Of a DNA stretch of 64,000 bases, positions 19,506-28,080 are shown in pieces. The position numbers and the translations under genes were made by a program. This DNA comes from Chitinophagaceae bacterium. GTDB taxonomy: Bacteria; Bacteroidota; Bacteroidia; Chitinophagales; Chitinophagaceae. Every line of letters starts with the position of its first letter. The first letter of the stretch is position 1. The stretch lies in contig JADKJV010000011.1 of the NCBI GenBank assembly GCA_016720825.1, positions 1-64,000 on the forward strand. The letters run 5' to 3'. The notes beneath the pieces are model-generated. The model was not told the origin of the DNA. It saw only the letters and a list, made by a program, of their open reading frames with translations, and searched no databases.

Positions 19506-19534
19506 AGGCTGTTTCAAAAGAAACAGCCTCTTTT
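19503..19534 (+). terminator. Terminator hairpin behind repeat copy 2
   Basis: AGAGGCTGTTTC-AAAA-GAAACAGCCTCT, a perfect 12-bp stem, followed by TTTTTA. With no intact gene in front, it is an orphan terminator. Confidence 0.8.
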
Positions 19535-19920
19535 TATGTCCCGATTGCCCAATTACCCCGGGTTAAAACCCGGGGCAATGCAGAAACCTGAAGTTTCTTC
19601 TTTTATATGTTGGAATTGAATGCCGGAAATTTCCTGATATAATAACCCCTCAGTTTTTTTGTTTGGTATAGGGACTAAAGTCCCTGTGTGAATTTTCTTA
19701 CTATTTTTTAGAAAACGCATGCGGGGCTTTAGCCCCAGGCCGGAGTTTTGGAATAAGCCAAAAGAAAGAGTGTCCGATTCCTAAGCAATTTTACAATGCG
19801 CTGGTTTTAACACTTGCCCCGGGTTTTACCCCGGGGAAACTAAGAAGCAAACAGCTCCTGAAAAAAAGCAATTGCGAACCTGATGTCCATTTTATTTAGT
19901 AATTCATGCTTATCAAATTA

Positions 19921-19947
19921 AAAGGCCGCCTTTTGAGGCGACCTTTT
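19921..19947 (-). terminator. Terminator after sucD
   Basis: AAAGG-CGCC stem around TTTTGA closing with GGCG-CCTTT; on the minus strand it is followed by TTTTAATTTG, 35 bases past the sucD stop. Confidence 0.7.
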
Positions 19948-19981
19948 AATTTTTTTATTTTATGCGGAATGTGAATCAGGA

Positions 19982-20869
19982 TTATTTCACTGCCAAAGCA
20001 TTCATCACTTCCAGCATTTTCTTGCCGATATCAGCAGGGCTGTTCACCACATATATGCCGCATTCAGTCATGATTTTCATTTTTGCAGAAGCGGTATCAT
20101 CAGCGCCGCCAACAATAGCACCTGCGTGACCCATTCTTCTTCCGGGAGGAGCAGTTTGTCCGGCGATGAATCCAACTACAGGTTTTTTATTGCCGTTATC
20201 ACGGATCCAGCGGGCAGCTTCAGCTTCCATACCACCACCGATTTCACCAATCATCACGATTCCTTCTGTAGCCGGGTCATTCATGAATAATTCAATCGCA
20301 TCGCGGGTGGTAGTGCCGATAATCGGGTCGCCACCGATACCTACTGCAGTAGTAATACCCAGTCCGGCTTTAGCCACCTGGTCAGCTGCTTCATAAGTAA
20401 GCGTACCGGATTTGGATACAATACCGATATTACCGGGAATGAATACAAATCCGGGCATGATACCCACTTTGGCTTCACCGGCCGTGATAATACCCGGACA
20501 GTTAGGTCCAACCAGCCTTGTTTTACGTCCTTTTAAGTAGTTCTGCACTTTCACCATATCCTGCACAGGAATACCTTCTGTAATACAAACCACGAGGCCA
20601 ATACCGGCTTCCGCAGCTTCCATCACCGCATCTGCAGCAAAGGATGGGGGGACAAAAATGATACTCACGTCAGCGCCGGTTGCTTTTACGCAATCAGCCA
20701 CTGTATTAAAAACGGGTTTGTCCAGGTGCGTGCTGCCGCCCTTTCCGGGTGTAACACCGCCCACTACATTGGTTCCATACTCTATCATCTGGCTGGCATG
20801 GAAACTGCCCTCCGTACCGGTAAAACCCTGGACTAAAATCTTAGAATCTTTATTGACAAGGATGCTCAT
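19982..20869 (-). CDS. sucD: Succinate-CoA ligase alpha subunit
   Basis: A 295-residue TCA-cycle enzyme subunit that works with SucB to interconvert succinyl-CoA and succinate with ATP/GTP formation. The CoA-binding Rossmann part opens with MSILVNKDSKILVQGFTGTEG; TEGIPVQDM and GPNCPGIITAGE follow; the phosphohistidine loop is GHAGAIVGG near residue 245. Length and order match the family (about 290) and the frame is intact. sucB is not in the window. The gene stands alone, closed by its own terminator, with a repeat block upstream. Confidence 0.96.
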   Translation of the reverse strand: MSILVNKDSKILVQGFTGTEGSFHASQMIEYGTNVVGGVTPGKGGSTHLDKPVFNTVADCVKATGADVSIIFVPPSFAADAVMEAAEAGIGLVVCITEGIPVQDMVKVQNYLKGRKTRLVGPNCPGIITAGEAKVGIMPGFVFIPGNIGIVSKSGTLTYEAADQVAKAGLGITTAVGIGGDPIIGTTTRDAIELFMNDPATEGIVMIGEIGGGMEAEAARWIRDNGNKKPVVGFIAGQTAPPGRRMGHAGAIVGGADDTASAKMKIMTECGIYVVNSPADIGKKMLEVMNALAVK

Positions 20870-20935
20870 GTTGTATGATTAAAAGGATGGGCGAAATTAA
20901 GCATTTGAAGGGAGAAAAAACTGGATTTTACACTT

Positions 20936-21146
20936 GGCTTTTGGCTATTAGCCATTGGCTTTTGGCTTATTTCGTTAAGCCTGCTGGCCCAGACTATTGA
21001 TTGGCGCCATCTCCAGTTAAAATTCTGGTATACCAGGGTTATCGGACTGAGCCAACAGCTAATTGCTAATAGCCAATAGCCTAATTAAAATTCCGAGTAA
21101 TAAGGTAACAAGAAACTGGTAACGGGTAACTGGTAACCGGTAACTA
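20936..21146. repeat. TTGGCTN (III) and CTGGTAA (II) repeat block
   Basis: Words of TTGGCTT/TTGGCTA type at 20936-20971 face complementary AGCCAATAG-type words at 21049-21082, around an approximately 80-base core. Immediately after, 21103-21146 is a block of CTGGTAA/CGGTAAC words. The last word includes the stop codon of the ABC ATPase gene (minus strand, 21144-21146). The block fills the gap between sucD and that gene. Confidence 0.8.
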
Positions 21147-21952
21147 CTTGAGCATGTCATCCATATTCCTGTCATTCGGAATCTTCCCCCGCTCTTCGAG
21201 CATTCTCATTTCCTTGGCATCGCGGAGGAATTCGGAGGCGAAGATGAATTCGTTGAGGCGCTGGTTTTTGCTGAAGATGATTTCGCGGTTGCTGCCTTCC
21301 CATTCTTTTTCGCCTTTGTACATGTAGAGGATCGAATTGCCGATTTCCATGACACTGTTCATGTCGTGGGTATTCACTACGGTGGTGATATTGAACTCAA
21401 CGGTTATTTCCTGGATCAGTTTATCAATAACCAGTGAAGTCTGGGGATCGAGGCCGGAATTGGGCTCATCACAAAACAGGTATTTGGGATTGAGTACGAT
21501 GGCGCGCGCCAGTGCGACCCTTTTTTTCATACCACCACTTAGTTCGCCGGGGTATTTGCGGTTTGCATCTACCAGGTTTACGCGGTTCAGCACTTCGTTG
21601 ACCCGGTCCAGTTTTTCTTGTGCGACCAGTCTTTAAACATACTCAGCGGGAACATTACATTTTCTTCCACGTTCAGGCTGTCGAACAGTGCGGCGCCCTG
21701 GAAGAGCATGCCGATTTCCTTGCGGACTTCAGTTTTCTGTTCTTTAGACATTTTGGTAAAAGACTCACCGCTGTATAAAACCTCGCCGCTGTCGGGTTCG
21801 AACAAACCCACCATACATTTCATGAGAACGGTTTTGCCGCTGCCGCTGGTGCCTATGATGAGGTTGCACTGGCCGGCTTTCATCACAGAGCTGACGTCCT
21901 GGATAACGGTTTTATCGGCGAAAGATTTATGTATGTTTTTTACTTCAATCAT
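21144..21952 (-). CDS. Mla-type ABC transporter ATP-binding protein (frameshift)
   Basis: About 269 residues once joined: the ATPase of an MlaFE-like lipid transporter of the cell envelope. Walker A GTSGSGKT near residue 36, Q-loop MLFQGAALFDSL, signature LSGGMKKR, Walker B YLFCDEPNSGLDP, switch VVNTHDMNSV. The frame breaks at the T run 21612-21616; one missing base links FKDWSHKK to LDRVNEVLNRVNL. It lies six bases after the permease gene, so the two form an operon. The MlaD-like substrate-binding partner is not seen here. The C-terminus ends at a repeat word. Confidence 0.88.
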
Positions 21953-21958
21953 GGGTTG

Positions 21959-22696
21959 TTATAAGAGCAGGGCTGAGAGGATGTAGTCGGCAAATAATAT
22001 CAGGATACAGCTTACCACCACGGCTTTGGTGCTGGCCCTTCCGATTTCGAGGGCACCGCCTTTTACGTAGTAACCGTAGAAGGCAGGTATGCTGGAAATG
22101 ATAAATGAGAATACGTATGATTTCACCAATGCGAATATCACATTGTAGGGCACAAAGAATTCGAGCAGTCCTTTATCGTAGATGCTTCCGGAAATAATAC
22201 CGGCTGAAATACCGGCCATCCGTCCGCCGATTATACCTAATGCCATGGCAATAACCACCAGCAACGGGATCATCAGGAGTGCAGCAACAATTTTAGGGAG
22301 GATGAGATAGGCTTTGGTGTTGATGCCCATGATTTCGAGGGCGTCAATCTGTTCGCTCACGCGCATATTACCGAGTTCGCTGGCAATACGGCTGCCGGCC
22401 ACACCAGCGAGTACAATACAAACCAGGGTGGGGGCAAATTCAAGGATTACGGTATCGCGCACAATCTGCGCGATGGTCGATCGGGGAATAAGCGGGGTTA
22501 CCAGCTGGTAAGCTGTCTGTATGGTGGATACCGCGCCTATAAAAAGGGAAATGATGGCAACGATGCCTAACGAACCGAAACCAATTTCTGTGCACTGGTG
22601 GATAAATTCCTTCCAGTACATCTTGTGATTTTCGGGTTTGGAAAACATCCCCTTTATCATCAGCAGGTACCGGCCTATATCACTGAAAATCGTCAT
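21959..22696 (-). CDS. MlaE-family ABC transporter permease
   Basis: A 245-residue integral membrane protein of the MlaE family. Diagnostic stretches are GFGSLGIVAIISLFIGAV, EFAPTLVCIVLAGVAGSRIASELG and MRVSEQIDALEIMGINTKAYLILPKI, with four to five hydrophobic segments overall. With the ATPase encoded six bases downstream it would move phospholipids or related lipids between the membranes. Direction and substrate cannot be inferred here. Preceded on the same strand by the malic enzyme gene with a 45-base gap. Confidence 0.9.
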   Translation of the reverse strand: MTIFSDIGRYLLMIKGMFSKPENHKMYWKEFIHQCTEIGFGSLGIVAIISLFIGAVSTIQTAYQLVTPLIPRSTIAQIVRDTVILEFAPTLVCIVLAGVAGSRIASELGNMRVSEQIDALEIMGINTKAYLILPKIVAALLMIPLLVVIAMALGIIGGRMAGISAGIISGSIYDKGLLEFFVPYNVIFALVKSYVFSFIISSIPAFYGYYVKGGALEIGRASTKAVVVSCILILFADYILSALLL

Positions 22697-22741
22697 TCGG
22701 GCTCTAAAATACTAAATGTAGCAGGAAACTACCCGAACGGT

Positions 22742-25084
22742 TTACAAATCCTTACCGGTTTTGCGGAATCGCTTCCACCATTTTGATTTTTTTACGATTT
22801 CTTCAGTAGAAACCCGGCTTTTGATCTGGGCGTCAACCACCGCAATCAGCGACATATTCAGGATACTGCGGACGGAACTGCCCAATTGCAGGATGTGCAC
22901 GGGTTTTTTCAGTCCAAGCAGGATCGGGCCCACCGCATCGGCTGTTTCCAGCTCTTTCAGCAGGTTATAGGCTATGTTACCGGAAGCCAGGTTGGGGAAG
23001 ATCAGCGTGTTCACTTCCTTATCGGCCAGTTCAGAGAATGGGTAATTTTCCTTGATCAGTTCATTATTAAACGCCACACTGGCCTGCATTTCGCCGTCCA
23101 CAATCAGGGAAGGCATTCTTTCCTTGATGATGCGGCGGGCTTCAGCCACCAGGCGGGCTTCGGGTGAATCGCTGCTGCCGAAATTGCTGTAGCTGAGCAT
23201 GGCAATCCGGGGCACGATATTGAAGCTTTTCACTTCCTTGGCCACCATTTGTGTGATATCAGCCAGTTCTTCGGCTGTGGGGTTAAAGTTTACCGTAGTA
23301 TCTGCCAGGAACAGCGGGCCTTTTTTGGTCAGCATGAGATACATACCGGCGATTTTCTTCACGCCATCTTCCGTACCGATGGTTTGCAATGCCGGGCGGA
23401 TAGTATCAGGATAGTTCTTCGCCAGTCCGGAGATCATGGCGTCGGCATCACCGCATTCCACCATCATACAGCCAAAATAGTTGCGGTCTTTCATCACCTT
23501 CTTCGATTCGTAAGCGTTAAAGCCTTTGCGTCCGCGTTTACGGAAGAAAATTTCAGAATACAGGTTCCGCTTTTCTTCCATCGCATCGCTTCGGGGATCG
23601 AAAATGGGAATATCCTCCAGGTCTATACCATTTGATTCAGCAATGGAACGGATTTTCGCTTCATCACCAAGCAGAATGGGATAGCCCACACCTTCATCAA
23701 ATACAATTTGTGCGGCTTTGAGGATTTTGGCGTTATCCGCTTCGGCAAATACAATCCTTTTCGGATCACGGCGGGCTTTGTTGCCGATTACGCGCATTAC
23801 CTGGTTATCAAGACCGAGGCGTTTGTTCAGGTTGTTGGTATATGCATCCCAGTCGGTGATGGGCTGCATCGCTACTCCGCTTTCCATCGCCGCCCTGGCC
23901 ACTGCGGGTGCTACGGTTGCCAGCAGGCGCGGATCCAATGGTTTGGGTATGATATAATGTTCACCAAATGTGATGTTCTTTTCATTGTATGCCATGTTCA
24001 CAATATCAGGCACCGGGGTGCGGGCCAGTTCAGCCAGCGCTTTAACGGCGGCCAGTTTCATGGCTTCATTGATAGTGGTTGCACGGACATCCAGTGCTCC
24101 ACGGAATATGTACGGGAATCCAAGTACGTTGTTCACCTGGTTGGGATAATCGCTGCGCCCGGTGGCCATGATGATATCCTTGCGCGCAGCGACTGCATCT
24201 TCGTAAGGGATTTCAGGATCGGGGTTGGCCATGGCAAATACAATCGGGTTCTTGGCCATGCTCTTCACCATGTCAGCATTGAGGATATTCCCTTTACTGA
24301 GACCAATGAATACATCCGCATCTTTCATTGCTTCTGCCAGGGTCAGGTTTTTACCGCCCGACATGAATTCTGTTTTCAGTTCATCGAGATCAGTCCTGCT
24401 TTCATGCACAAGCCCCTTGCTGTCGAAAATGCGGAAATTTTCTTTTTTGGCACCAACAGCAATATAGAGTTTGATACAGGCCATGGCGGCTGCACCGGCA
24501 CCATTGACCACGAATCTCATTTTGTCGAGTTTCTTCTTCTGTACTTCCGATGCATTGAGCAATGCGGCCGCACTGATGATGGCCGTGCCATGCTGGTCGT
24601 CGTGCATCACCGGGATTTTCATCAGCTCTTTCAGGCGTTTCTCAATATAAAAACATTCGGGTGCTTTAATGTCTTCCAGGTTTACACCACCGAAAGTCGG
24701 TTCCAGTGATTTTACAATCTGTACAAATTTTTCAGGATCTGTTTCATTGATTTCAATATCGAATACATCAATGTCTGCGAAGATTTTGAACAGTACGCCC
24801 TTTCCTTCCATCACCGGTTTGCCGGCTTCAGGTCCGATATTACCAAGTCCGAGTACGGCAGTGCCATTACTGATTACAGCCACGAGGTTTCCCTTGGCGG
24901 TGTATTTGTAAACGTCTTCTATATTGGCTGCTATTTCGAGACAAGGTTCGGCTACGCCGGGGGAATAAGCGAGAGAAAGATCTCTTTGTGTTTTGGCTTC
25001 CTTGGTGGGGATTACTTCAATTTTTCCAGGTCTTCCTTTGGAGTGGTATTCCAGTGCCTGCTGTTTACGGAGTTCATTTTTCAT
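22742..25084 (-). CDS. maeB: NADP-type malic enzyme fused to phosphotransacetylase-like domain
   Basis: A 780-residue protein of MaeB architecture. Malic enzyme domain (about 1-410): SLAYSPGVAEPCLEI, HDDQHGTAIISAAALLNA, FVVNGAGAAAMACIKLYI and VFAMANPDPEIPYEDA. Phosphate acetyl/butyryl-transferase-like domain (about 430-760): RIVFAEADNAKILKAAQIV and GPILLGLKKPVHILQ. It converts malate to pyruvate and CO2, giving NADPH for biosynthesis; in the family the PTA-like part senses acetyl-CoA rather than catalysing. The frame is intact and the length normal (about 760). Long antisense frames on the plus strand here are shadows. Confidence 0.94.
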   Translation of the reverse strand: MKNELRKQQALEYHSKGRPGKIEVIPTKEAKTQRDLSLAYSPGVAEPCLEIAANIEDVYKYTAKGNLVAVISNGTAVLGLGNIGPEAGKPVMEGKGVLFKIFADIDVFDIEINETDPEKFVQIVKSLEPTFGGVNLEDIKAPECFYIEKRLKELMKIPVMHDDQHGTAIISAAALLNASEVQKKKLDKMRFVVNGAGAAAMACIKLYIAVGAKKENFRIFDSKGLVHESRTDLDELKTEFMSGGKNLTLAEAMKDADVFIGLSKGNILNADMVKSMAKNPIVFAMANPDPEIPYEDAVAARKDIIMATGRSDYPNQVNNVLGFPYIFRGALDVRATTINEAMKLAAVKALAELARTPVPDIVNMAYNEKNITFGEHYIIPKPLDPRLLATVAPAVARAAMESGVAMQPITDWDAYTNNLNKRLGLDNQVMRVIGNKARRDPKRIVFAEADNAKILKAAQIVFDEGVGYPILLGDEAKIRSIAESNGIDLEDIPIFDPRSDAMEEKRNLYSEIFFRKRGRKGFNAYESKKVMKDRNYFGCMMVECGDADAMISGLAKNYPDTIRPALQTIGTEDGVKKIAGMYLMLTKKGPLFLADTTVNFNPTAEELADITQMVAKEVKSFNIVPRIAMLSYSNFGSSDSPEARLVAEARRIIKERMPSLIVDGEMQASVAFNNELIKENYPFSELADKEVNTLIFPNLASGNIAYNLLKELETADAVGPILLGLKKPVHILQLGSSVRSILNMSLIAVVDAQIKSRVSTEEIVKKSKWWKRFRKTGKDL

Positions 25085-25193
25085 CTGGCTCGTTTTAAGT
25101 TCTGCAATCGCACTTATATTTCTGAAACGGAGGGCAATTTACGGAATATTCAACCGATGGGGATTGAATAAAGTCATGTGCTGCTATGACAAA

Positions 25194-26369
25194 TTATACG
25201 ATAGTGGAGCCCAGCCAGGCCATCATGCCCATGCCGGTTTCGATAGCAGATTCATCAATATTGAAAACGGGGGTATGCACACCAGCAATGATTCCTTTGG
25301 CCTTATTCATGGTTCCCAGGCGGTAAAAACAGGCAGGAATGGCCTGTGCATAGTAACCAAAGTCTTCTGCACCCATGCGGAGCTCTGTTTCGCTCACATT
25401 ATTTTCACCCATATATATGGATGCCTGCTGTTTGGCAGCGGCAGTGAGTGTTTCATTATTGTACACGCAGGGATAACCTACGTCAATATGCAGGTCGAGT
25501 TCGCCGCCCATGCTGGTTACGAGGTTTTGAGAAATGGTGCGGATCAGTTCATGTGCTTTGAAACGCCAGGTTTCATCCATGGCGCGGAATGTGCCCATCA
25601 GTTTTACTTCGTTCGGTATAACGTTGGTGGTATTGCCGCCATTGAACGAAGTGATGGATAAAACAGAAGGGTTAAACGGATTGTTATTGCGGCTGACGAT
25701 TTGCTGCAGGGCAACAATCAGGTGTGAACTGAGTAAAATCGGATCCACAATCAGCTGCGGGGATGCCGCATGACCGCCTTTCCCTTTTACGGTGAAATAT
25801 AATTCATCTGCACTGGCCATTACTTTACCGCCACGGAAACTCAACTGTCCCACTTCAAGTATCGTATTCACATGCAGTGCAAGGATTGCCTGTGGTTTGG
25901 GATTTTCCAGCACGCCATCTTTGATCATCAGGCTGGCGCCACCGGGATTTTTTTCTTCACCGGGCTGGAATACCAGCTTCACAGTTCCTTCCCATTCATT
26001 TTTTAATTCGTTCAGTATTTTGGCAGCGCCTAATAAACAGGTAGTATGTACATCATGACCACAGGCATGCATCACACCCGGGTTCTGTGATTTATAAGGA
26101 ATATCATTTTCTTCCAGGATGGGCAGTGCATCCATATCCGCACGAAGGGCAACAATTCTGGAATCAGGGTTCTTGCCTTTGATCAGTCCCACAACACCGG
26201 TAGTGGCTTTCACTTCGAAAGGAATGCCGAATTCTTTCAGTTTCTGTTGTACAAAAGCGGAAGTTTCAAATTCCTGGTAGCTCAGCTCCGGGTGCATGTG
26301 CAGGTGATGGCGGATATTGATGAATTCCGGGGCGTAGGCTTTGGCGAGTGATTTGATCTTTTCAAGCAT
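25194..26369 (-). CDS. M20-family amidohydrolase/carboxypeptidase
   Basis: A 391-residue enzyme of the M20D (hippurate hydrolase / amino-acid amidohydrolase) group. RHHLHMHPELSYQEFETS near residue 20, ALRADMDALPI with MHACGHDVHTTCLLGAAKIL (metal-binding Cys/His) near 105, VFQPGEEKNPGGA with the catalytic Glu near 140, and GAEDFGYYAQ near 345 are all typical. No signal peptide, so cytoplasmic. It likely removes acyl groups from amino acids or small peptides; the substrate is unknown. A -7-like box ends only four bases before the ATG, hinting at a leaderless or very short-leader mRNA. Confidence 0.92.
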   Translation of the reverse strand: MLEKIKSLAKAYAPEFINIRHHLHMHPELSYQEFETSAFVQQKLKEFGIPFEVKATTGVVGLIKGKNPDSRIVALRADMDALPILEENDIPYKSQNPGVMHACGHDVHTTCLLGAAKILNELKNEWEGTVKLVFQPGEEKNPGGASLMIKDGVLENPKPQAILALHVNTILEVGQLSFRGGKVMASADELYFTVKGKGGHAASPQLIVDPILLSSHLIVALQQIVSRNNNPFNPSVLSITSFNGGNTTNVIPNEVKLMGTFRAMDETWRFKAHELIRTISQNLVTSMGGELDLHIDVGYPCVYNNETLTAAAKQQASIYMGENNVSETELRMGAEDFGYYAQAIPACFYRLGTMNKAKGIIAGVHTPVFNIDESAIETGMGMMAWLGSTIV

Positions 26370-26373
26370 GGGG

Positions 26374-26381
26374 CAAAAATA
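26374..26381 (-). promoter_or_regulatory. -7 box candidate before M20 gene
   Basis: TATTTTTG on the minus strand fits TAnnTTTG and ends four bases before the ATG at 26369. If real, the transcript would start at or just before the start codon. Confidence 0.35.
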
Positions 26382-26431
26382 GACAAGATGCAGTAAACCC
26401 TGTTTCGCTTACGGGAATTATGTTTGTTACA

Positions 26432-26613
26432 GGAGGCAGGTGGCAGGAGGCAGGAGGCAGGGAGGCAGGCATGCCCTGAATAGATGCGTGACAAAATTGG
26501 CAGGATAGGATGTGTTGATGCATCTTATTCAGGGATGCAGGAAGCAGGTTAATTCCTCCGGGTTAATTGCACGCTGTATTGACTAAAGACTAATGACTAA
26601 AGACTAACGACTA
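26432..26613. repeat. GGCAGGA (VI) and GACTAAN (IV) word blocks
   Basis: 26432-26472 holds five or six words of GGCAGGA/GGCAGGT type, with a shorter remnant near 26538-26548. 26579-26613 holds five words of GACTAAA/GACTAAT/GACTAAC type, the same family as at 0.98 and 40.79 kb. The last word contains the stop codon of the SPOR-domain gene on the minus strand (26611-26613). The rest of the 240-base gap shows nothing. Confidence 0.75.
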
Positions 26614-27066
26614 ATTCTCCGCCTCACCTGCTTTCCCCGGCTTTACCTCAATAATATCTTTCATAATAAAGACACCTTTCGGGAAATAATTATTCAGTCG
26701 TTTCTGGAATTCTTCCGCATCCTTGCGGTCTTTGAAGTTGCCGGCTTTTACACGGAAATAGGGGGACTGGTACCAGAGGTATGCTTTTAATTCAGGGAAG
26801 TAGGTGTACACTCTTGTTTTGGCGGCCATGGCTTCATCGCGGCTGTTGGTGCTGATGATCATGAGGCGGAAGCCTTTGTCGGTCCGGCGGCCTTCGCGGC
26901 TGGTAATGTCGTTGACGTAAGATTGCTTTTTAATGAGCTGGTCCAGCCGGGCATCTTTATGCACGGTGATGGTACTGATACTGTCAACCGGTTTTTTGGA
27001 AACCGTATCCTGCGCCAGCAGGCTGGAAGAAAAACAAAGGGCGAGAACCGCGAACATATATTTCAT
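26611..27066 (-). CDS. Small secreted SPOR-domain protein
   Basis: A 151-residue protein with a signal peptide (MKYMFAVLALCFSSSLLAQ). Residues about 65-140 fit the SPOR fold: GFRLMIISTNSRDEAMAAKTRV, PYFRVKAGNFKDRKDAEEFQKRLNNYFP. SPOR domains bind denuded glycan strands of septal peptidoglycan, so a periplasmic role in cell-wall or division is likely. It lies 51 bases after the inactive ALDH gene and may be read through from that cluster, though the functions are unrelated. The stop codon falls in a repeat word. Confidence 0.85.
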   Translation of the reverse strand: MKYMFAVLALCFSSSLLAQDTVSKKPVDSISTITVHKDARLDQLIKKQSYVNDITSREGRRTDKGFRLMIISTNSRDEAMAAKTRVYTYFPELKAYLWYQSPYFRVKAGNFKDRKDAEEFQKRLNNYFPKGVFIMKDIIEVKPGKAGEAEN

Positions 27067-27117
27067 AACACTAAACTATTCAAAAATCTTTCCAAATTGG
27101 TATGCCTTAACAAGAGA

Positions 27118-28071
27118 TTAATAACTGCCGCCGGCCCCGGCAATGTTTTCGATTGGATGCCAGGTGGTTTTGATCTCCTGGGTGTCCATAATCAGGTAAG
27201 GCGACTGGCCTTCATCCTTTTGCCAGTTCAGGTGGTCATAGAAGTAAATCCGCTTCAGGTTTACCGCCGACTGCTCCCGGATACTTGCTTTTACAGATGA
27301 ATTGTTTTCGCAGTAAATGGTTGCATTGACGTCCATATGATTCACCATCCCGCTGATCAGTTCAGCAGGCTTGCCTGTGAGGATATTTACGACACCACCA
27401 GGTAAATCAGATGAATTCAGTACTTCTGCAAAAGTTACTGAGCAGAGGGGTTTGGTTTCGGAAGCCAGCACCACGCAGGTGTTGCCACCCGCAATCACAG
27501 GTGCAATGGCGGAAACCAGCCCGAGTAATCCGTCACCCTGCGGTGCCACGATGGCTACCACACCCATGGGTTCCGGTACCGAGAAATTAAAATGTGAACT
27601 GGCCACCGGGTTCACGGCGCTGAATAACTGCTGGAATTTATCACACCAGCCGGCGTAGTAAATCAGCCGGTCTATCGCAAGATTCAGTTCTTTCTGTGCC
27701 GCTGCTTTTGTAGAATCCTGGCGCAGGAGTTCACTGATAAATTGTTCTTTCCTTCCTTCCAGCATTTCAGCCATGCGGTATAAAATCTGTCCGCGGTTAA
27801 AAGCAGCACGGCCGCTCCATCCGCCGAATGCACCACGTGCGGCAACAACGGCATCCCTGAAATCCTTGCGGGATGACAGGCAGACGTTTGCCAGTTTTTC
27901 ACCGGCTTTGTTTACAGGTGTGTAATAGCGGCCGGATTCTGTACGGGGGAATTGCCCGCCGATATAAATTTTATAGGTCTTCAGCACTTCCAGTCTTTTG
28001 GAAGAAGTTTTTTTCTCCAGTCCATTTTCACTGACGCGGAGGGCTGATTTTTTTATTGCTGACTTTGCCAT
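27118..28071 (-). CDS. Short, probably inactive aldehyde dehydrogenase homologue
   Basis: A 317-residue ALDH-fold protein: after a Lys/Ser-rich N-terminus, YKIYIGGQFPRTESG, LYRMAEMLEG, YYAGWCDKFQQL, PMGVVAIVAPQG and DLPGGVVNILTG correspond to ALDH residues about 1-240. The usual ELGGK Glu motif and the catalytic Cys region (GxxCCAGSR in the neighbour) are absent; instead the chain ends with a short divergent tail (IENIAGAGGSY). So the NAD-fold part is kept and the catalytic domain largely lost. It follows the full-length ALDH by nine bases. The pair resembles the two-domain ALDH16 enzymes (active domain plus truncated inactive domain) encoded as separate genes; this is my inference. Confidence 0.85.
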   Translation of the reverse strand: MAKSAIKKSALRVSENGLEKKTSSKRLEVLKTYKIYIGGQFPRTESGRYYTPVNKAGEKLANVCLSSRKDFRDAVVAARGAFGGWSGRAAFNRGQILYRMAEMLEGRKEQFISELLRQDSTKAAAQKELNLAIDRLIYYAGWCDKFQQLFSAVNPVASSHFNFSVPEPMGVVAIVAPQGDGLLGLVSAIAPVIAGGNTCVVLASETKPLCSVTFAEVLNSSDLPGGVVNILTGKPAELISGMVNHMDVNATIYCENNSSVKASIREQSAVNLKRIYFYDHLNWQKDEGQSPYLIMDTQEIKTTWHPIENIAGAGGSY

Positions 28072-28080
28072 GTTGCTTGA

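Larger units (their letters stand above)
19147..19836. repeat. Cluster of seven short palindromes in a gene-free stretch
   Basis: Two palindrome types alternate. Type 1, GGGACTAAAGTCCC or its variant GGGGCTTTAGCCCC: 19147-19160, 19372-19385, 19671-19684, 19723-19736. Type 2, CCCGGGTTTAAACCCGGG and variants: 19256-19277, 19556-19575, 19816-19836. Nothing in the roughly 970 bases between the DUF4476 gene and sucD looks coding; frames present just run through the repeats. Confidence 0.8.

Noticed and set aside
19310..19591. Frame through the palindrome cluster
   Set aside because: Consists of the duplicated gene end read out of frame plus palindromes.
23708..24709. Long plus-strand open frame of 333 codons
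   Set aside because: Antisense to the intact malic enzyme gene; His/Cys-rich shadow composition and no recognisable motif.
27118..28071. Frameshifted full-length ALDH
   Set aside because: No frame downstream of the stop supplies the catalytic Cys region or C-terminal ALDH motifs; the next 50 bases lead straight into the SPOR gene.
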